Shown here one piece after another: positions 16,586 through 25,359 of a DNA stretch of 34,551 bases. The position numbers and the translations under genes were made by a program. Origin of the DNA: Angelakisella sp. (GTDB lineage: Bacteria; Bacillota; Clostridia; Oscillospirales; Ruminococcaceae). Numbering within the stretch: the first letter of the stretch is position 1; every line of letters starts with the position of its first letter. Below the pieces are notes generated by a model, which ran no database searches, was not told where the DNA came from, and saw only the letters and a list, made by a program, of their open reading frames with translations. The DNA lies in contig JAHHTQ010000023.1 in assembly GCA_020024555.1 (NCBI GenBank), positions 1-34,551 of the forward strand. The letters are read 5' to 3'.

Positions 16586-17276
16586 TTAACTTAGTGCCGA
16601 TAGGGACGGATATTGGGACATCCCTATTTTAGAGTCACTGTCGACACTAATCTTTACCAATTCAACGATTCTTTTTCCGTTGCTGCGACGGCAATCACCC
16701 ATTATCAAACGCTTTTCAAGCTCTTTCGATAATTTCTTCATATACTTTGAGATGACTCTGTTTGAAAATTTATCGTCACTTATTTCACTTAAAAGGGACG
16801 ATAATTCTGTAGGAGTCCCACAGTAAGAAGTCCTGTCTGACATAAACTTTTCAATTGCTTTTACAAAATTATCTTAATGTATCGATGATAATTAATTTTG
16901 TATCTTTATGTTCCAAAATGAAACTGTCTATTATTGATTCCAAATCACCACCCAATTTTGAAACCTCTGTACAAAAATGAACATTCTTCGGGGCATCGTC
17001 GCATATATCAAACAGTCTGTTTTGAATACGTATTTCGTTGTCTTCATAAGCAAGATAGAGCGTAGTACACTTAATACTTTCGTATCTCCATATAACTTCC
17101 CCTTTTGCAATTTGAACGGCAAGCCATAACGCAAGCCAACTCTTACCGACCTTTGCAGAACCTGAAAGCAAGGTAAGTCCGATTGGGATTAAATTTTTAA
17201 CCACAAACGGAATTTCAGCAAGCTCTTTGTTTATTAATTCTTCACCGCTGATTGTTTTAAATCTTTTCATTGACAT
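16586..17276 (-). pseudogene. AAA_25/RepA-type ATPase of a mobile element, internal deletion
   Basis: The N-terminal part (17276 to 16869) has Walker A in LLSGSAKVGKSWLALWLA and Walker B in KLIIIDTL, as in the RepA-helicase-like ATPases carried by integrative elements. Directly after DTLR comes a stop. In another frame the DNA then continues as NFVKAIEKFMSDRTSYCGTP, the start of the C-terminal winged-helix region, which ends near 16586. The roughly 100 or more residues normally between Walker B and this region are missing, so this is a deletion with frame loss. It marks an old integrative or plasmid-like element. Confidence 0.7.
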
Positions 17277-17313
17277 TTCCCTTTTTTGAAAGAAAATAGG
17301 GTATTACAGATAT

Positions 17314-17499
17314 CTATCTTGCTATGTATAATACCCTTAAAAAACTGTTTTGTAAATAGAAAGCGAACAACTTTCCCTTTTGCTCTCTATTTTTAAACTT
17401 CCATTGTCTATTTTTTAAAATAAATTTAAACATAAAGAATTTTATTTTGTAGATGCCTTCTACAAAACGTTTTACAATCATAGGCAAAACCCCTTTCAT
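17314..17499 (-). CDS. Small basic hypothetical protein (doubtful)
   Basis: This open frame has 61 codons. An inner ATG seven codons in (MIVKRFVEGIYKIKFFMF) has AAAGGGG nine bases upstream, which is a reasonable ribosome site. The product is rich in Lys and Phe and matches no family I recognise. It lies after the terminator of the dynamin operon and before the AAA ATPase remnant, where mobile elements often carry tiny genes. Confidence 0.3.
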   Translation of the reverse strand: MKGVLPMIVKRFVEGIYKIKFFMFKFILKNRQWKFKNREQKGKLFAFYLQNSFLRVLYIAR

Positions 17500-17515
17500 A
17501 ATTAATTTGTTTGTA

Positions 17516-17548
17516 TATATAAAAATTCACCCATCAAATGATGAGTGA
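17516..17548 (-). terminator. Terminator of the dynamin operon
   Basis: TCACCCATCA and TGATGAGTGA pair with one mismatch around AA. On the minus strand the stem is followed by ATTTTTATATA. It lies about 50 bases after the stop of the last gene of the operon. Confidence 0.65.
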
Positions 17549-17601
17549 GTTAAAGAAAATACTTTTAAATTTTTAGATGCTAAATATGAACATTTACTAT
17601 T

Positions 17602-17919
17602 TTATTTTTTTAATTTGTCTTTCTCACGGATAATATCTTTTTTCTTCTGTTCAATAATTTTGAGATATTGATTAATAGCGTCTATTGCATCTAGAGTAAG
17701 CTGTTTATATATACGAGAGTAAGCTTGTTTAAATTTAATAATTTCACAATCAATTTTAGCCATTGATTTAATTAATGTTGTTATTTTATTTCTTCTTGAA
17801 TTCGCCTCTGCAATAATTAACTCATGGAATGCTTGTTGCAATTTTTCTGAGGTTTCTAAATATATTTTATCTTTGGATGCTGCAAATACGATAGAAAATA
17901 AATCATTAAAATCATTCAT
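17602..17919 (-). CDS. Small helical protein, last gene of the dynamin operon
   Basis: This 105-residue protein has no family I recognise. After a short N-terminal segment (NDLFSIVFAASKDKIYLETS) it is predicted almost entirely helical. It is rich in Lys, Glu and Ile and ends in a highly charged coil (IIEQKKKDIIREKDKLKK). No signal peptide or membrane helix is visible. It starts seven bases after the stop of the 131-residue gene with only a weak ribosome site, so it is probably translationally coupled. It is likely an accessory or adaptor of the GTPases; this is inference from position. Confidence 0.65.
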   Translation of the reverse strand: MNDFNDLFSIVFAASKDKIYLETSEKLQQAFHELIIAEANSRRNKITTLIKSMAKIDCEIIKFKQAYSRIYKQLTLDAIDAINQYLKIIEQKKKDIIREKDKLKK

Positions 17920-17926
17920 AATAATA

Positions 17927-18322
17927 TTACAATTCTTTCATCTCTTTTATTATGCTAGTAATGATTTGAGAAAAATCGTTACTAGACAAATTAGCGTTAT
18001 TATTGTATTTATAAAAATCATTCATCATATTAGTAACTATTTGCATCTTTTTTGTCACACTATCAGTATCTGCACCTTTCTTTATGGCGTATGCCTCTGC
18101 TTCGGCTAATAGATTTTTACGAGATTCTTCCATTTGTTTTAAAATAGCTGTGGCCTGAACTTTCATTTTTTTTATTTCGACAATTCCAGATACCAAATCT
18201 AAAATTTGTCCGAAATTATCTTCCATAACATTATTTATATCGGTAGAAATTTCAGTACTATTATCTTTTTTTACAGTAGGAATATTCCTCTTACTTTCTA
18301 CGATTTCAAACTCACGGCTCAT
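17927..18322 (-). CDS. Small coiled-coil protein of the dynamin operon
   Basis: This 131-residue protein is unrecognised. Its N-terminus is polar and probably disordered (SREFEIVESKRNIPTVKKD). The middle forms a long amphipathic helix (ILKQMEESRKNLLAEAEAYA), and the C-terminus is polar, with NMMNDFYKYNNNANLSSNDF. Its ATG overlaps the stop of the 599-residue GTPase (ATGA), with GGAGG ten bases upstream inside that gene. Such coupling normally marks proteins made in matched amounts that act in one complex. Confidence 0.75.
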   Translation of the reverse strand: MSREFEIVESKRNIPTVKKDNSTEISTDINNVMEDNFGQILDLVSGIVEIKKMKVQATAILKQMEESRKNLLAEAEAYAIKKGADTDSVTKKMQIVTNMMNDFYKYNNNANLSSNDFSQIITSIIKEMKEL

Positions 18323-20118
18323 AGTCTAATTTCCTCCAACTCTCTGTGTATTTGTTTTTTAGCTTCTATTTGTTCAGGAATATTATCAATCATTTTTTCT
18401 TCATCTAATTCATAAGAAGAAGCAATTTCTTCAATTATGTCATTAAGTGTTTCAATATTTTGCTCTTTTAAAGTTTGAATATCTTTTGTAACTGTTTCGA
18501 TAGTTTTTTCGTACCACTCATCAAGACCTTTTTTTACTTGTTTTTTAAGTTTAGGCTTCCATGTAGTATACTCAATAATGACTTGTAGAATTTCAATGAT
18601 TACTGAAACAACATATCCAATAGCTTTGACTGATGTTGCACCAATTTTCTTTAATGTGTGTGCTAACATATTGTAAGTTTCACGCGAAAATTTCTTGCCA
18701 ACTAAGTCACCGGTCTTTTTAAGTAAATGCTTTGCAGCATTTGCTACGCCTGCTCCTGAACCACCAGCTCCACCAAAAGCTGCAAAGTATTGTTTTAAAC
18801 CATTTTCCATAAGTTTGCCTACAATTTTACCACCACTTGAACGAGCTGCAAGTTCTAAATTAGTTGTAAAATGAAGTTCAACCTCATGATAATAATTTGC
18901 AATTGCTTCATTCAAATAATTATCAACTCTTTTATTCATAGCATCTAACTCTATCATTAATCTACGTTCGTATTCTTTAGTTTCACGATTAACAGCCATT
19001 AGAAGTGAATGATTATTTACAAAAGCGATAGTTTCATCCATTTTAGCATTTGATTCTTTTTCAATAGAATTAATAATATTTTCATAAATAGTTTTTTGGG
19101 CTAAAGAAAACTGTTTAGGTATATCAGATATCAATTTATCAAATGTTGGTATTATTTCAGTTTTAATAATATTTTTTCCTTTTGAACGAAGGTCTTCGGC
19201 ATAAGATGACAGTTCTTTTTTTTCTTTTTGGGACATAATTTGAGTTAGTTCATTTTTATCTACAATGCTATCTGCATTATGTAAGAGGTCATCTAAATAT
19301 GCATTGAGTGTGTTTACTAATATTTTTTGTCTTTCGGGAGAATTAAGTATTTTATTTACATATTTCCACACATTTTTAGCTTGCGGAAGCGCTGGTTTTG
19401 AAGTGTCTGTTTCCGCCACAACTGTAAATAATGGAACATCTCTATGAAATAGGTCATTTGTATAATGTCGAATTTCATTTATCCTTCTATCCTTTTCTGT
19501 TAAAGTTAAAGGACACCTATTGACGACAACAATAACATCAGTATCATTATGAATCAATTCCTGTATATATCTCATAAACAGAAAATCGTTTTCTTGAATA
19601 CCTATTTTATATCCAATAACATAAATAATGACATCACTGTTTGGAATAAAGTCTTTTAGAACTTCTTCATGCTTGTCAATAATAGAACCATATCCTGGGG
19701 TGTCAAACAGTCTTAATCCTGCAAGTCCCTCCACTTCGGGTACAGCTATTTGAAGGCGAGAAAGTTCATCATCTGGTTTACTTGATAAGTTGATAAATGT
19801 ATCCATATCAAGCTTTTCCATAGTTGCATTACTATTAATAGCGTAATATTCAGGTGAATGCACGTTAGCATCAAACAGTACTTCTACAATTGCACCTGTT
19901 GTGGGAGCAGCGCTTGTCTTTAATAATTTTTTTTGAAGAAGCCCATTGATAAGGGTAGTTTTTCCACTACTTGTTTCACCTAACATGGTAACATAGCTTT
20001 CAGGTGAGGAAATTCTGCTACGCATAAATTTTGAGAGAGTAGACAGCTCGTCATTGTTTATAATATTCACTAATTTTTGGATAATTTCGTGTTTTTTCTC
20101 CAAATCTGAAAATGTCAT
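18319..20118 (-). CDS. Dynamin-like large GTPase (third of three)
   Basis: This 599-residue protein has an N-terminal G domain: G1 GETSSGKTT (47-55), G2 threonines in APTTGAIVEV (about 73-74), G3 DTPG (139-142), and a G4 that reads VVVNRCP (about 198-203) in place of NKxD. A long helical region follows, then a Gly/Ala-rich amphipathic stretch (about 440-530, with FGGAGGSGAGVANAA and VKAIGYVVSVIIEILQVII) that could insert in membranes, and a final helical return strand. This G-domain, stalk and paddle order is that of bacterial dynamin-like proteins, which bind lipid and oligomerise with GTP. Its ATG overlaps the previous stop (ATGA), with AAGGAG eight bases upstream. Confidence 0.85.
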   Translation of the reverse strand: MTFSDLEKKHEIIQKLVNIINNDELSTLSKFMRSRISSPESYVTMLGETSSGKTTLINGLLQKKLLKTSAAPTTGAIVEVLFDANVHSPEYYAINSNATMEKLDMDTFINLSSKPDDELSRLQIAVPEVEGLAGLRLFDTPGYGSIIDKHEEVLKDFIPNSDVIIYVIGYKIGIQENDFLFMRYIQELIHNDTDVIVVVNRCPLTLTEKDRRINEIRHYTNDLFHRDVPLFTVVAETDTSKPALPQAKNVWKYVNKILNSPERQKILVNTLNAYLDDLLHNADSIVDKNELTQIMSQKEKKELSSYAEDLRSKGKNIIKTEIIPTFDKLISDIPKQFSLAQKTIYENIINSIEKESNAKMDETIAFVNNHSLLMAVNRETKEYERRLMIELDAMNKRVDNYLNEAIANYYHEVELHFTTNLELAARSSGGKIVGKLMENGLKQYFAAFGGAGGSGAGVANAAKHLLKKTGDLVGKKFSRETYNMLAHTLKKIGATSVKAIGYVVSVIIEILQVIIEYTTWKPKLKKQVKKGLDEWYEKTIETVTKDIQTLKEQNIETLNDIIEEIASSYELDEEKMIDNIPEQIEAKKQIHRELEEIRL

Positions 20119-21938
20119 TTTAGAGTCTCCTTTTTGTTTTCAAGGTAATCTAATTTTTCATTCAATTTAGAAACGTTGTATTCATTTTTGTATTCTGAAT
20201 TTATTTCTTGTTCCTTAGAAAGCATCATCGTCTCATAATAATCATTTCGGTCATTCATATATGAATTTAAAACTTCTAATGTACTGTCAAGTACAGAAGT
20301 AGTATTAGATAGCATTGCACTATGTATTTTATCTTTAAATTCTTCAATAAATGGTTTGATAGCTTTTTTTGCTTGTAATGCGCGATTTGCAGTTATTTTA
20401 TTTTTTGCTTTTTTGCCCAAAATACCTGCAATGATACGTATACCTGCGCAAACTAGAAGTCCTATAACGGCACCAACAGGTCCGCCAACAGAACCTATGA
20501 TTCCGCTATAAGCAATTACTCCTCCTAGGTCTCCAATAATATCAATACCGACTTGAACTCCTTTTTCGTACTTAAATGCTTGTCCATTTTCAAATTGTTG
20601 CGCTTCAAATGAAGTTGCTCGTTCAATTTGAATTTTTTCAGCAAGAATTTCAAGTTTTTTGCTTAGCTCATATGTAATCTGGCTCATAAAGTCGTAGTGC
20701 TGTTCAATGGCATCTAGCATATAGTTTTCCTGATAATCTGAAAAAGCATCTGTCAGTTGTTCTCCATCAACAATGCCACAATCAATTAATTTACAAATAT
20801 CAACACGAAGGTTTTCAGCAGCTGTTTTTGATAATTCACTTATAAAAATATTAGATTTATCTTTTTCTGTATTGACACACTCAACTAAATCATTAATTAT
20901 AACTTTTATTTCATTTGTTGATTTTTCAAATTCTTTGCGTATTCTTTCGTGTTCAGCCTTAAGTTGTTCTTCGTTCATTTGACTTTCTTTTATAAGTTGT
21001 TTAATATTAGTTTCTGCGGTGTCAATAAAAGAGATAACTTTATTTTTAAAATATATCTTCTCATTTTCTACACGATTATTTCCAAGATTTTCAAGTTCGG
21101 TAATAAGTTCATTTAAATTGGACTTTTTAAATTCATCTATGTTGTTGTGAATTTTACTAAGTATTGCCATGTATGCGTTGACTACACAAATTTTCCCGTT
21201 AAATTTTATGTTTGTATTTTTAGCAATATTTTCTAAAACAGTGGAGTTAAATGCTATTGAATCGGCAACTTCTTCGTCAGTTTCTCCGTCCCAACGATTT
21301 TGAACAAATATAGCTGAAGAAAAGCTGCTCCATGCTCCACGAATAAATATTTCTTCGCTTCGTCTGATTGTTGGTACAGTAGGAATGACAAAAATGGCAG
21401 TACATAGTTGACGAATATATCTCATAGTGGTTTCTTGATTATTTTTAGTTAGTGAGCCGACACCGGGTAAGTCAACAATAACAAGTCCGTTTTTTAAAAG
21501 TTTATTCGGAGTTTTAAAAACAATATGAGAGACAGATTTTTCATTTCCTTGGTTTTCGTTATTGTCAACAAATTCTCGAAGAGCATCGCATGAAAGCTTA
21601 ATTTCAGTAGATTTACCTGATTGAAAGTATACTATAGCGTTTTCTTTATCGCCATATCGAATTTCAACAGGAACGCAGGTTGTTTCATCAGCATCGTTTG
21701 GAAGAATATTTATGCCAAGAATTGCATTAATAAGTGTACTTTTTCCCGTACCTTGTGAACCTAGAACAGGAACAATTAATTCAGGATTTTCAATGTTCTT
21801 TGCAAGCTTAAGAATTATCTCTGATATTTTGGTTGAATTATTAAAAGAAGTGAAAGAGTATTTATCAAGCAAAGTAAGTAATTTGTCGTCTTCTGTAATT
21901 GTGTTAATCATATCTGGCATTATCCTTTCATAAACCAT
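20115..21938 (-). CDS. Dynamin-like large GTPase (second of three)
   Basis: This protein of about 607 residues has G1 GSQGTGKST (60-68), G2 in ETTCVPVEI (about 85-93), G3 DLPG (156-159) and G4 NRWD (214-217). A long coiled region about 290-460 is followed by a strongly hydrophobic Gly-rich hairpin near 470-520 (GIIGSVGGPVGAVIGLLVCA), a good membrane-inserting paddle, and a final helix. Start choice is open: ATGs at 21938, 21920 (sharing TAATG with the upstream stop) and 21911 are all possible, with GAAAGG near them. Overlap with both neighbours ties it to the operon. Sequence outside the motifs differs from the other two GTPases, so this is not a recent duplication. Confidence 0.85.
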   Translation of the reverse strand: MVYERIMPDMINTITEDDKLLTLLDKYSFTSFNNSTKISEIILKLAKNIENPELIVPVLGSQGTGKSTLINAILGINILPNDADETTCVPVEIRYGDKENAIVYFQSGKSTEIKLSCDALREFVDNNENQGNEKSVSHIVFKTPNKLLKNGLVIVDLPGVGSLTKNNQETTMRYIRQLCTAIFVIPTVPTIRRSEEIFIRGAWSSFSSAIFVQNRWDGETDEEVADSIAFNSTVLENIAKNTNIKFNGKICVVNAYMAILSKIHNNIDEFKKSNLNELITELENLGNNRVENEKIYFKNKVISFIDTAETNIKQLIKESQMNEEQLKAEHERIRKEFEKSTNEIKVIINDLVECVNTEKDKSNIFISELSKTAAENLRVDICKLIDCGIVDGEQLTDAFSDYQENYMLDAIEQHYDFMSQITYELSKKLEILAEKIQIERATSFEAQQFENGQAFKYEKGVQVGIDIIGDLGGVIAYSGIIGSVGGPVGAVIGLLVCAGIRIIAGILGKKAKNKITANRALQAKKAIKPFIEEFKDKIHSAMLSNTTSVLDSTLEVLNSYMNDRNDYYETMMLSKEQEINSEYKNEYNVSKLNEKLDYLENKKETLK

Positions 21939-22342
21939 CTTTTATAGAATGGAAGTTTTAGATATTGTATATCATTTTCAAGTTTATTTTGTTTTTCCAA
22001 AATAGTATTTTGCCGGTCTGCAATCGCTTTTATAGATAACGCCATATCTTTAATACAAATTGTAAGTTCATTTATCTTTTCGGAAAGTTCTTTTACATTT
22101 ATTTCGTTTTCGTTTAGTTTTTCCAGAATAGGTTCTAATTTCTTTTGTAGTTCTGCTTGATTGTTTTGTGATTGTTCGACTGATTTATCTGTATATTCTG
22201 AAAATTCAGAACAAAGTTTTTCGAGGCTACTAATCACCTCATCAAAACGAACGTTAGTTTCATCAAAAAGTTCTTCCGATATACCCTCCATTATTTCGGC
22301 AGTTTCATCGGCAACTTGAAAAATAATATCTTTAGAATTCAT
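21920..22342 (-). CDS. Coiled-coil linker protein between two dynamins
   Basis: This 140-residue protein is acidic at the N-terminus (ADETAEIMEGISEELFDETN). From about residue 35 to 125 it is one long coiled coil with heptad-like leucines and isoleucines (LEPILEKLNENEINVKELSE). The C-terminus is short and aromatic-basic (LPFYKRWFMKG), which could touch a membrane or a partner. AAGGAG precedes the ATG at a spacing of six. Its stop overlaps the start of the next dynamin gene. I do not recognise a family. Its position between two GTPase genes suggests a bridging or regulatory subunit. Confidence 0.75.
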   Translation of the reverse strand: MNSKDIIFQVADETAEIMEGISEELFDETNVRFDEVISSLEKLCSEFSEYTDKSVEQSQNNQAELQKKLEPILEKLNENEINVKELSEKINELTICIKDMALSIKAIADRQNTILEKQNKLENDIQYLKLPFYKRWFMKG

Positions 22343-22363
22343 TATATTCTCCTTCCACTGCGA

Positions 22364-24844
22364 TTAACTACGCAGAATATTGTTTATGCGCTTTTTTGTG
22401 ACTTCGTTTACTAATTTTGGAAATTTTGATGTCAAAGCATTATAGAACATAGTTTCCTCTTTTAGCTTAACATCAGTAGTTTGTGCATGAATAATTGATA
22501 TATTATATATTGGATTATTATGGCTAATCAAGATTAGTCCGTTAGAAGCACACTGCTCCATACGAATAGATCTCAAACACTCTGAAATAGCGTTACCGTT
22601 TGCCAGTACTTCAAAATCCTGAACAGTTAAAAACAGAGCATCGTTATCTGATAAATTTTCTTGTACTTTTTTACGCAGAGACGTTTCAAATTCGGTGTGA
22701 AATTGAAGACCGTTAATTAAGAGAAATACGTTTAAACCGCGTGTATCCTTAAATATACTTTTAAGTTGAATTTCTGTGGGGGCACAAGCTACTGATAATT
22801 TATCTGTTAAATAGTAGATTTGTTTGTTTTCAAAGTCAGTTTTCTTAATTTGATAGAAGCGGAATAAAAAGTCAGATAAGTTGTCTGAACTATTTGATAT
22901 AACGATTGCGGGACGATTTTCTCGTTGTTTTATTTGCATTGCATAGTTAAAAGTTGATTTTTGAACTGCATATAAGTATTTTTCGGCAGCATCGTAAAGT
23001 TGAACATACTTGTATTGAACTTTAATTAGCTTAGTCGTATCCTTAATATCAGTAACTTTATTTACATAGGTTTTAGTTGTTTTTTCTTTTTGTCTAGCTT
23101 GTCCCACATATTGTTTAAAGCATTTTTCTAGATCTTTGCGTATTTGTTTCCAATCATTAGCGTCAAGCACTTGTTTCTCTTTTTCTTTTATAGCGGCAAT
23201 ACGTAAGTCAACCTCTTGCTGTATAGATACAACTGTTGAGTTTGCATTAGCGTGCCAGTTTTCTAAAGTCTTTGCGTATTCATTTTTAACCCTTTGAATA
23301 TAGCGTCTGACAGATTCTTTTGTTGCTTCATTATCTATAACAGATTCTGTATATTGAACGGTTTCTTTTCCCCAACCTTTGTCTCCCCAGTCAAAAAATC
23401 GTTTTGCCATGTTCCAAAAACCATCTTTATCAACAAGTTTGGTTTTAGTAATAATTTTAGTTTTAACTGAAACTTCCGGCATACGAGGCATCCCATTATA
23501 GCTCCATAGGTCACGAGTGGGTAATTTTAGCTTTTTTATTGTTGCAGCGCATTTATCTGAAAAGATACTAACGCTTTCAGCAACTTTGGATTCAAAACTC
23601 TTGACAGTATTTTTGATTTCAGTAATATCACTTTCATCAAATTCATAATTTCTTTTAAATTTATTTGGAATAAATGTATTTAAAAAATTTCTAGTAAAGA
23701 AATTGTCTTGATTATCATTTGTATCTGTATCATTAACAGGAAAGTATTTGTTATACATTTCTTGTAATTCTAAAATTACACTGTTAATAGCATCGTAGGT
23801 GTCATCTAAAGCGTGTGAAATATCGTATTTTATCGAATTAAGAGATGTATCAACTGGAAGTGAAATGGATAGATTTTCGGTACGTTCATTTTCCTGTTGA
23901 ATTAATTCATAAAAATGTTCTAGAATAGTTTTAACTCTTTGATCCTCAATTTCTGGTCGTTTAGTTTTAATTAATTCTTTTACACCTGTTACAAAATTCT
24001 CGTAACGAGATGCTATAAATGCTTTCTTTTCTTCTTCGCTTGGATTAGTTTTACTGCGATAATTCATCGCATTTATTGCAGAAATTTGAGCAACCTTGAC
24101 TTCATTTTTATTTTTTATAGCTGACTGATCAACAGTTAGTAATACTCGATTCATTCGTTCCTTTGCAACAGTGGATGCGCTTTTTTTACCATCGACGCTC
24201 GGACGGACAGCATCTAACATATTTTGGACTATCATTAAAGGACAATTATATTTAGCGATAGTATCTAGAGTTTGTTTCATTTTTTTGTCAACTTCTGATT
24301 TTACCGTTGTAACGAAAATAACAATGTCAACTGTCGGAAGTAAAGTCTCAAGTGTAAGTTTTTCGTGAATTTCATAACCACTTGCATCTAATCCGGGACT
24401 ATCAACTAGCAATACATCTTCTCCAAGATCAAATTTTGGTGTGGATAATTCAAGTTGTGCAACCTGTTTTTGATTTCTTTTATTATAATTTTCATCTGAG
24501 TATTGTATAATTGTATTTTTCAATTCTGCTGTATCATTAATGTTTTTTTTGTCACCATTCAAAAAATAGACAACAGCGGAACGCTTTTTGGCATAAGAAC
24601 AGCTAACAAGTTGACTTGATGATGGACGAACTGCAACAGAAAGTAGATTATCACCCAAAAGCGCGTTTATTAGTGTAGATTTTCCACTGCTTGTTACGCC
24701 AATTACCCCAACTCTAATACGGTCAGAAGCCCATAGCTTTTGCCAACGTTCAATCCAATTTAATTCTGAAGCATAACGAAGTTTTCTCTGCTCTGTAGTC
24801 GAGAGTATTTCTTTTATATTATTTGCTAAATCAATTTCTTTCAT
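22364..24844 (-). CDS. Dynamin-like large GTPase (first of three), with extra C-terminal domain
   Basis: This protein of about 826 residues has G1 GVTSSGKST (49-57), a G2 candidate in RPSSSQLVS, G3 DSPG (148-151) and G4 NMLD (208-211). A long helical stalk with many charged residues follows. From about 640 an alpha/beta region appears (AIVISNSSD, GLNVFLLINGLQ, ALFLTVQDFEVL, NGLILISHNNP) that resembles a second nucleotide-binding-type fold without a P-loop. No long hydrophobic paddle is visible, unlike the other two GTPases. A GTG at 24868 is open but lacks a ribosome site. The ATG at 24844 has GAGG nine bases upstream, so I chose it. It is the first gene of the operon. Confidence 0.85.
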   Translation of the reverse strand: MKEIDLANNIKEILSTTEQRKLRYASELNWIERWQKLWASDRIRVGVIGVTSSGKSTLINALLGDNLLSVAVRPSSSQLVSCSYAKKRSAVVYFLNGDKKNINDTAELKNTIIQYSDENYNKRNQKQVAQLELSTPKFDLGEDVLLVDSPGLDASGYEIHEKLTLETLLPTVDIVIFVTTVKSEVDKKMKQTLDTIAKYNCPLMIVQNMLDAVRPSVDGKKSASTVAKERMNRVLLTVDQSAIKNKNEVKVAQISAINAMNYRSKTNPSEEEKKAFIASRYENFVTGVKELIKTKRPEIEDQRVKTILEHFYELIQQENERTENLSISLPVDTSLNSIKYDISHALDDTYDAINSVILELQEMYNKYFPVNDTDTNDNQDNFFTRNFLNTFIPNKFKRNYEFDESDITEIKNTVKSFESKVAESVSIFSDKCAATIKKLKLPTRDLWSYNGMPRMPEVSVKTKIITKTKLVDKDGFWNMAKRFFDWGDKGWGKETVQYTESVIDNEATKESVRRYIQRVKNEYAKTLENWHANANSTVVSIQQEVDLRIAAIKEKEKQVLDANDWKQIRKDLEKCFKQYVGQARQKEKTTKTYVNKVTDIKDTTKLIKVQYKYVQLYDAAEKYLYAVQKSTFNYAMQIKQRENRPAIVISNSSDNLSDFLFRFYQIKKTDFENKQIYYLTDKLSVACAPTEIQLKSIFKDTRGLNVFLLINGLQFHTEFETSLRKKVQENLSDNDALFLTVQDFEVLANGNAISECLRSIRMEQCASNGLILISHNNPIYNISIIHAQTTDVKLKEETMFYNALTSKFPKLVNEVTKKRINNILRS

Positions 24845-24898
24845 ATTTACCAACCTCGCAAATGACACACATTGTTGCTTTTATTACATATCAATACG

Positions 24899-24924
24899 AA
24901 TATTAAGCTTTGCTTAATATTATA
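24899..24924 (-). promoter_or_regulatory. Palindrome overlapping the likely -10 box of the dynamin operon
   Basis: AATATTAAGC-TTT-GCTTAATATT (24899-24921) is a perfect palindrome with ten-base arms. On the minus strand a TATAAT (24924-24919) overlaps its upstream arm by three bases, about 75 bases before the ATG at 24844. The -35 region is weak. This geometry suits a repressor operator that blocks the promoter, although an mRNA hairpin in the leader is also possible. Confidence 0.45.
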
Positions 24925-25314
24925 TATAATTTAGTTGTTATACATAAATTTATTAAAATATTTTTGTAGACTTATCTTTATACAATTATCACAAAATTTT
25001 ATTTATAGGCTACCTACAAAAAGTAGATAATTTTTTATTTTAAATATAAGCAACAAGATATTCCTTAATCGTAAAAATGTATAAATGTTTTCTATAATCG
25101 TAGCATAAAATATTATATTTTTCAAGAATATATGTCGAAATATAAAAAAACTATGTTTTGAATAAAAATATTAGTGTAGTTTCACCCACTATTTTCAAAT
25201 ATATTAATTGATAATATGTTTATTTTTATAAATACCATAAGATAAAATATCTTATGATTTAGATTTCTAAAAAAGTAAAATGATTAGTTCTAATTATTTT
25301 GTTATTAATTTTAA
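24925..25314. other. AT-rich gap upstream of the dynamin operon
   Basis: No gene is visible. The sequence is almost all A and T. It contains a palindrome CATAAGATA-AAA-TATCTTATG at 25236-25256 that could be a second binding site or a stray hairpin. The length and composition suit a regulatory region, and additional minus-strand promoters may lie here. Confidence 0.35.
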
Positions 25315-25351
25315 TAAAAGCTCTCTTTTTCAAATTTAAGAGAGCTTTTAT
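25315..25351. terminator. Bidirectional terminator
   Basis: AAAAGCTCTCTT pairs perfectly with AAGAGAGCTTTT around a ten-base loop, with A and T runs on the two sides. On the minus strand it follows the short ORF at 25360-25536 and would insulate the dynamin operon from upstream transcription. Confidence 0.75.
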
Positions 25352-25359
25352 AATGCGTT

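Noticed and set aside
17602..24844. Naming the operon Eleos or LeoABC
   Set aside because: Only the general dynamin plan is shared. I cannot show orthology without alignment, and the small-gene content appears different.
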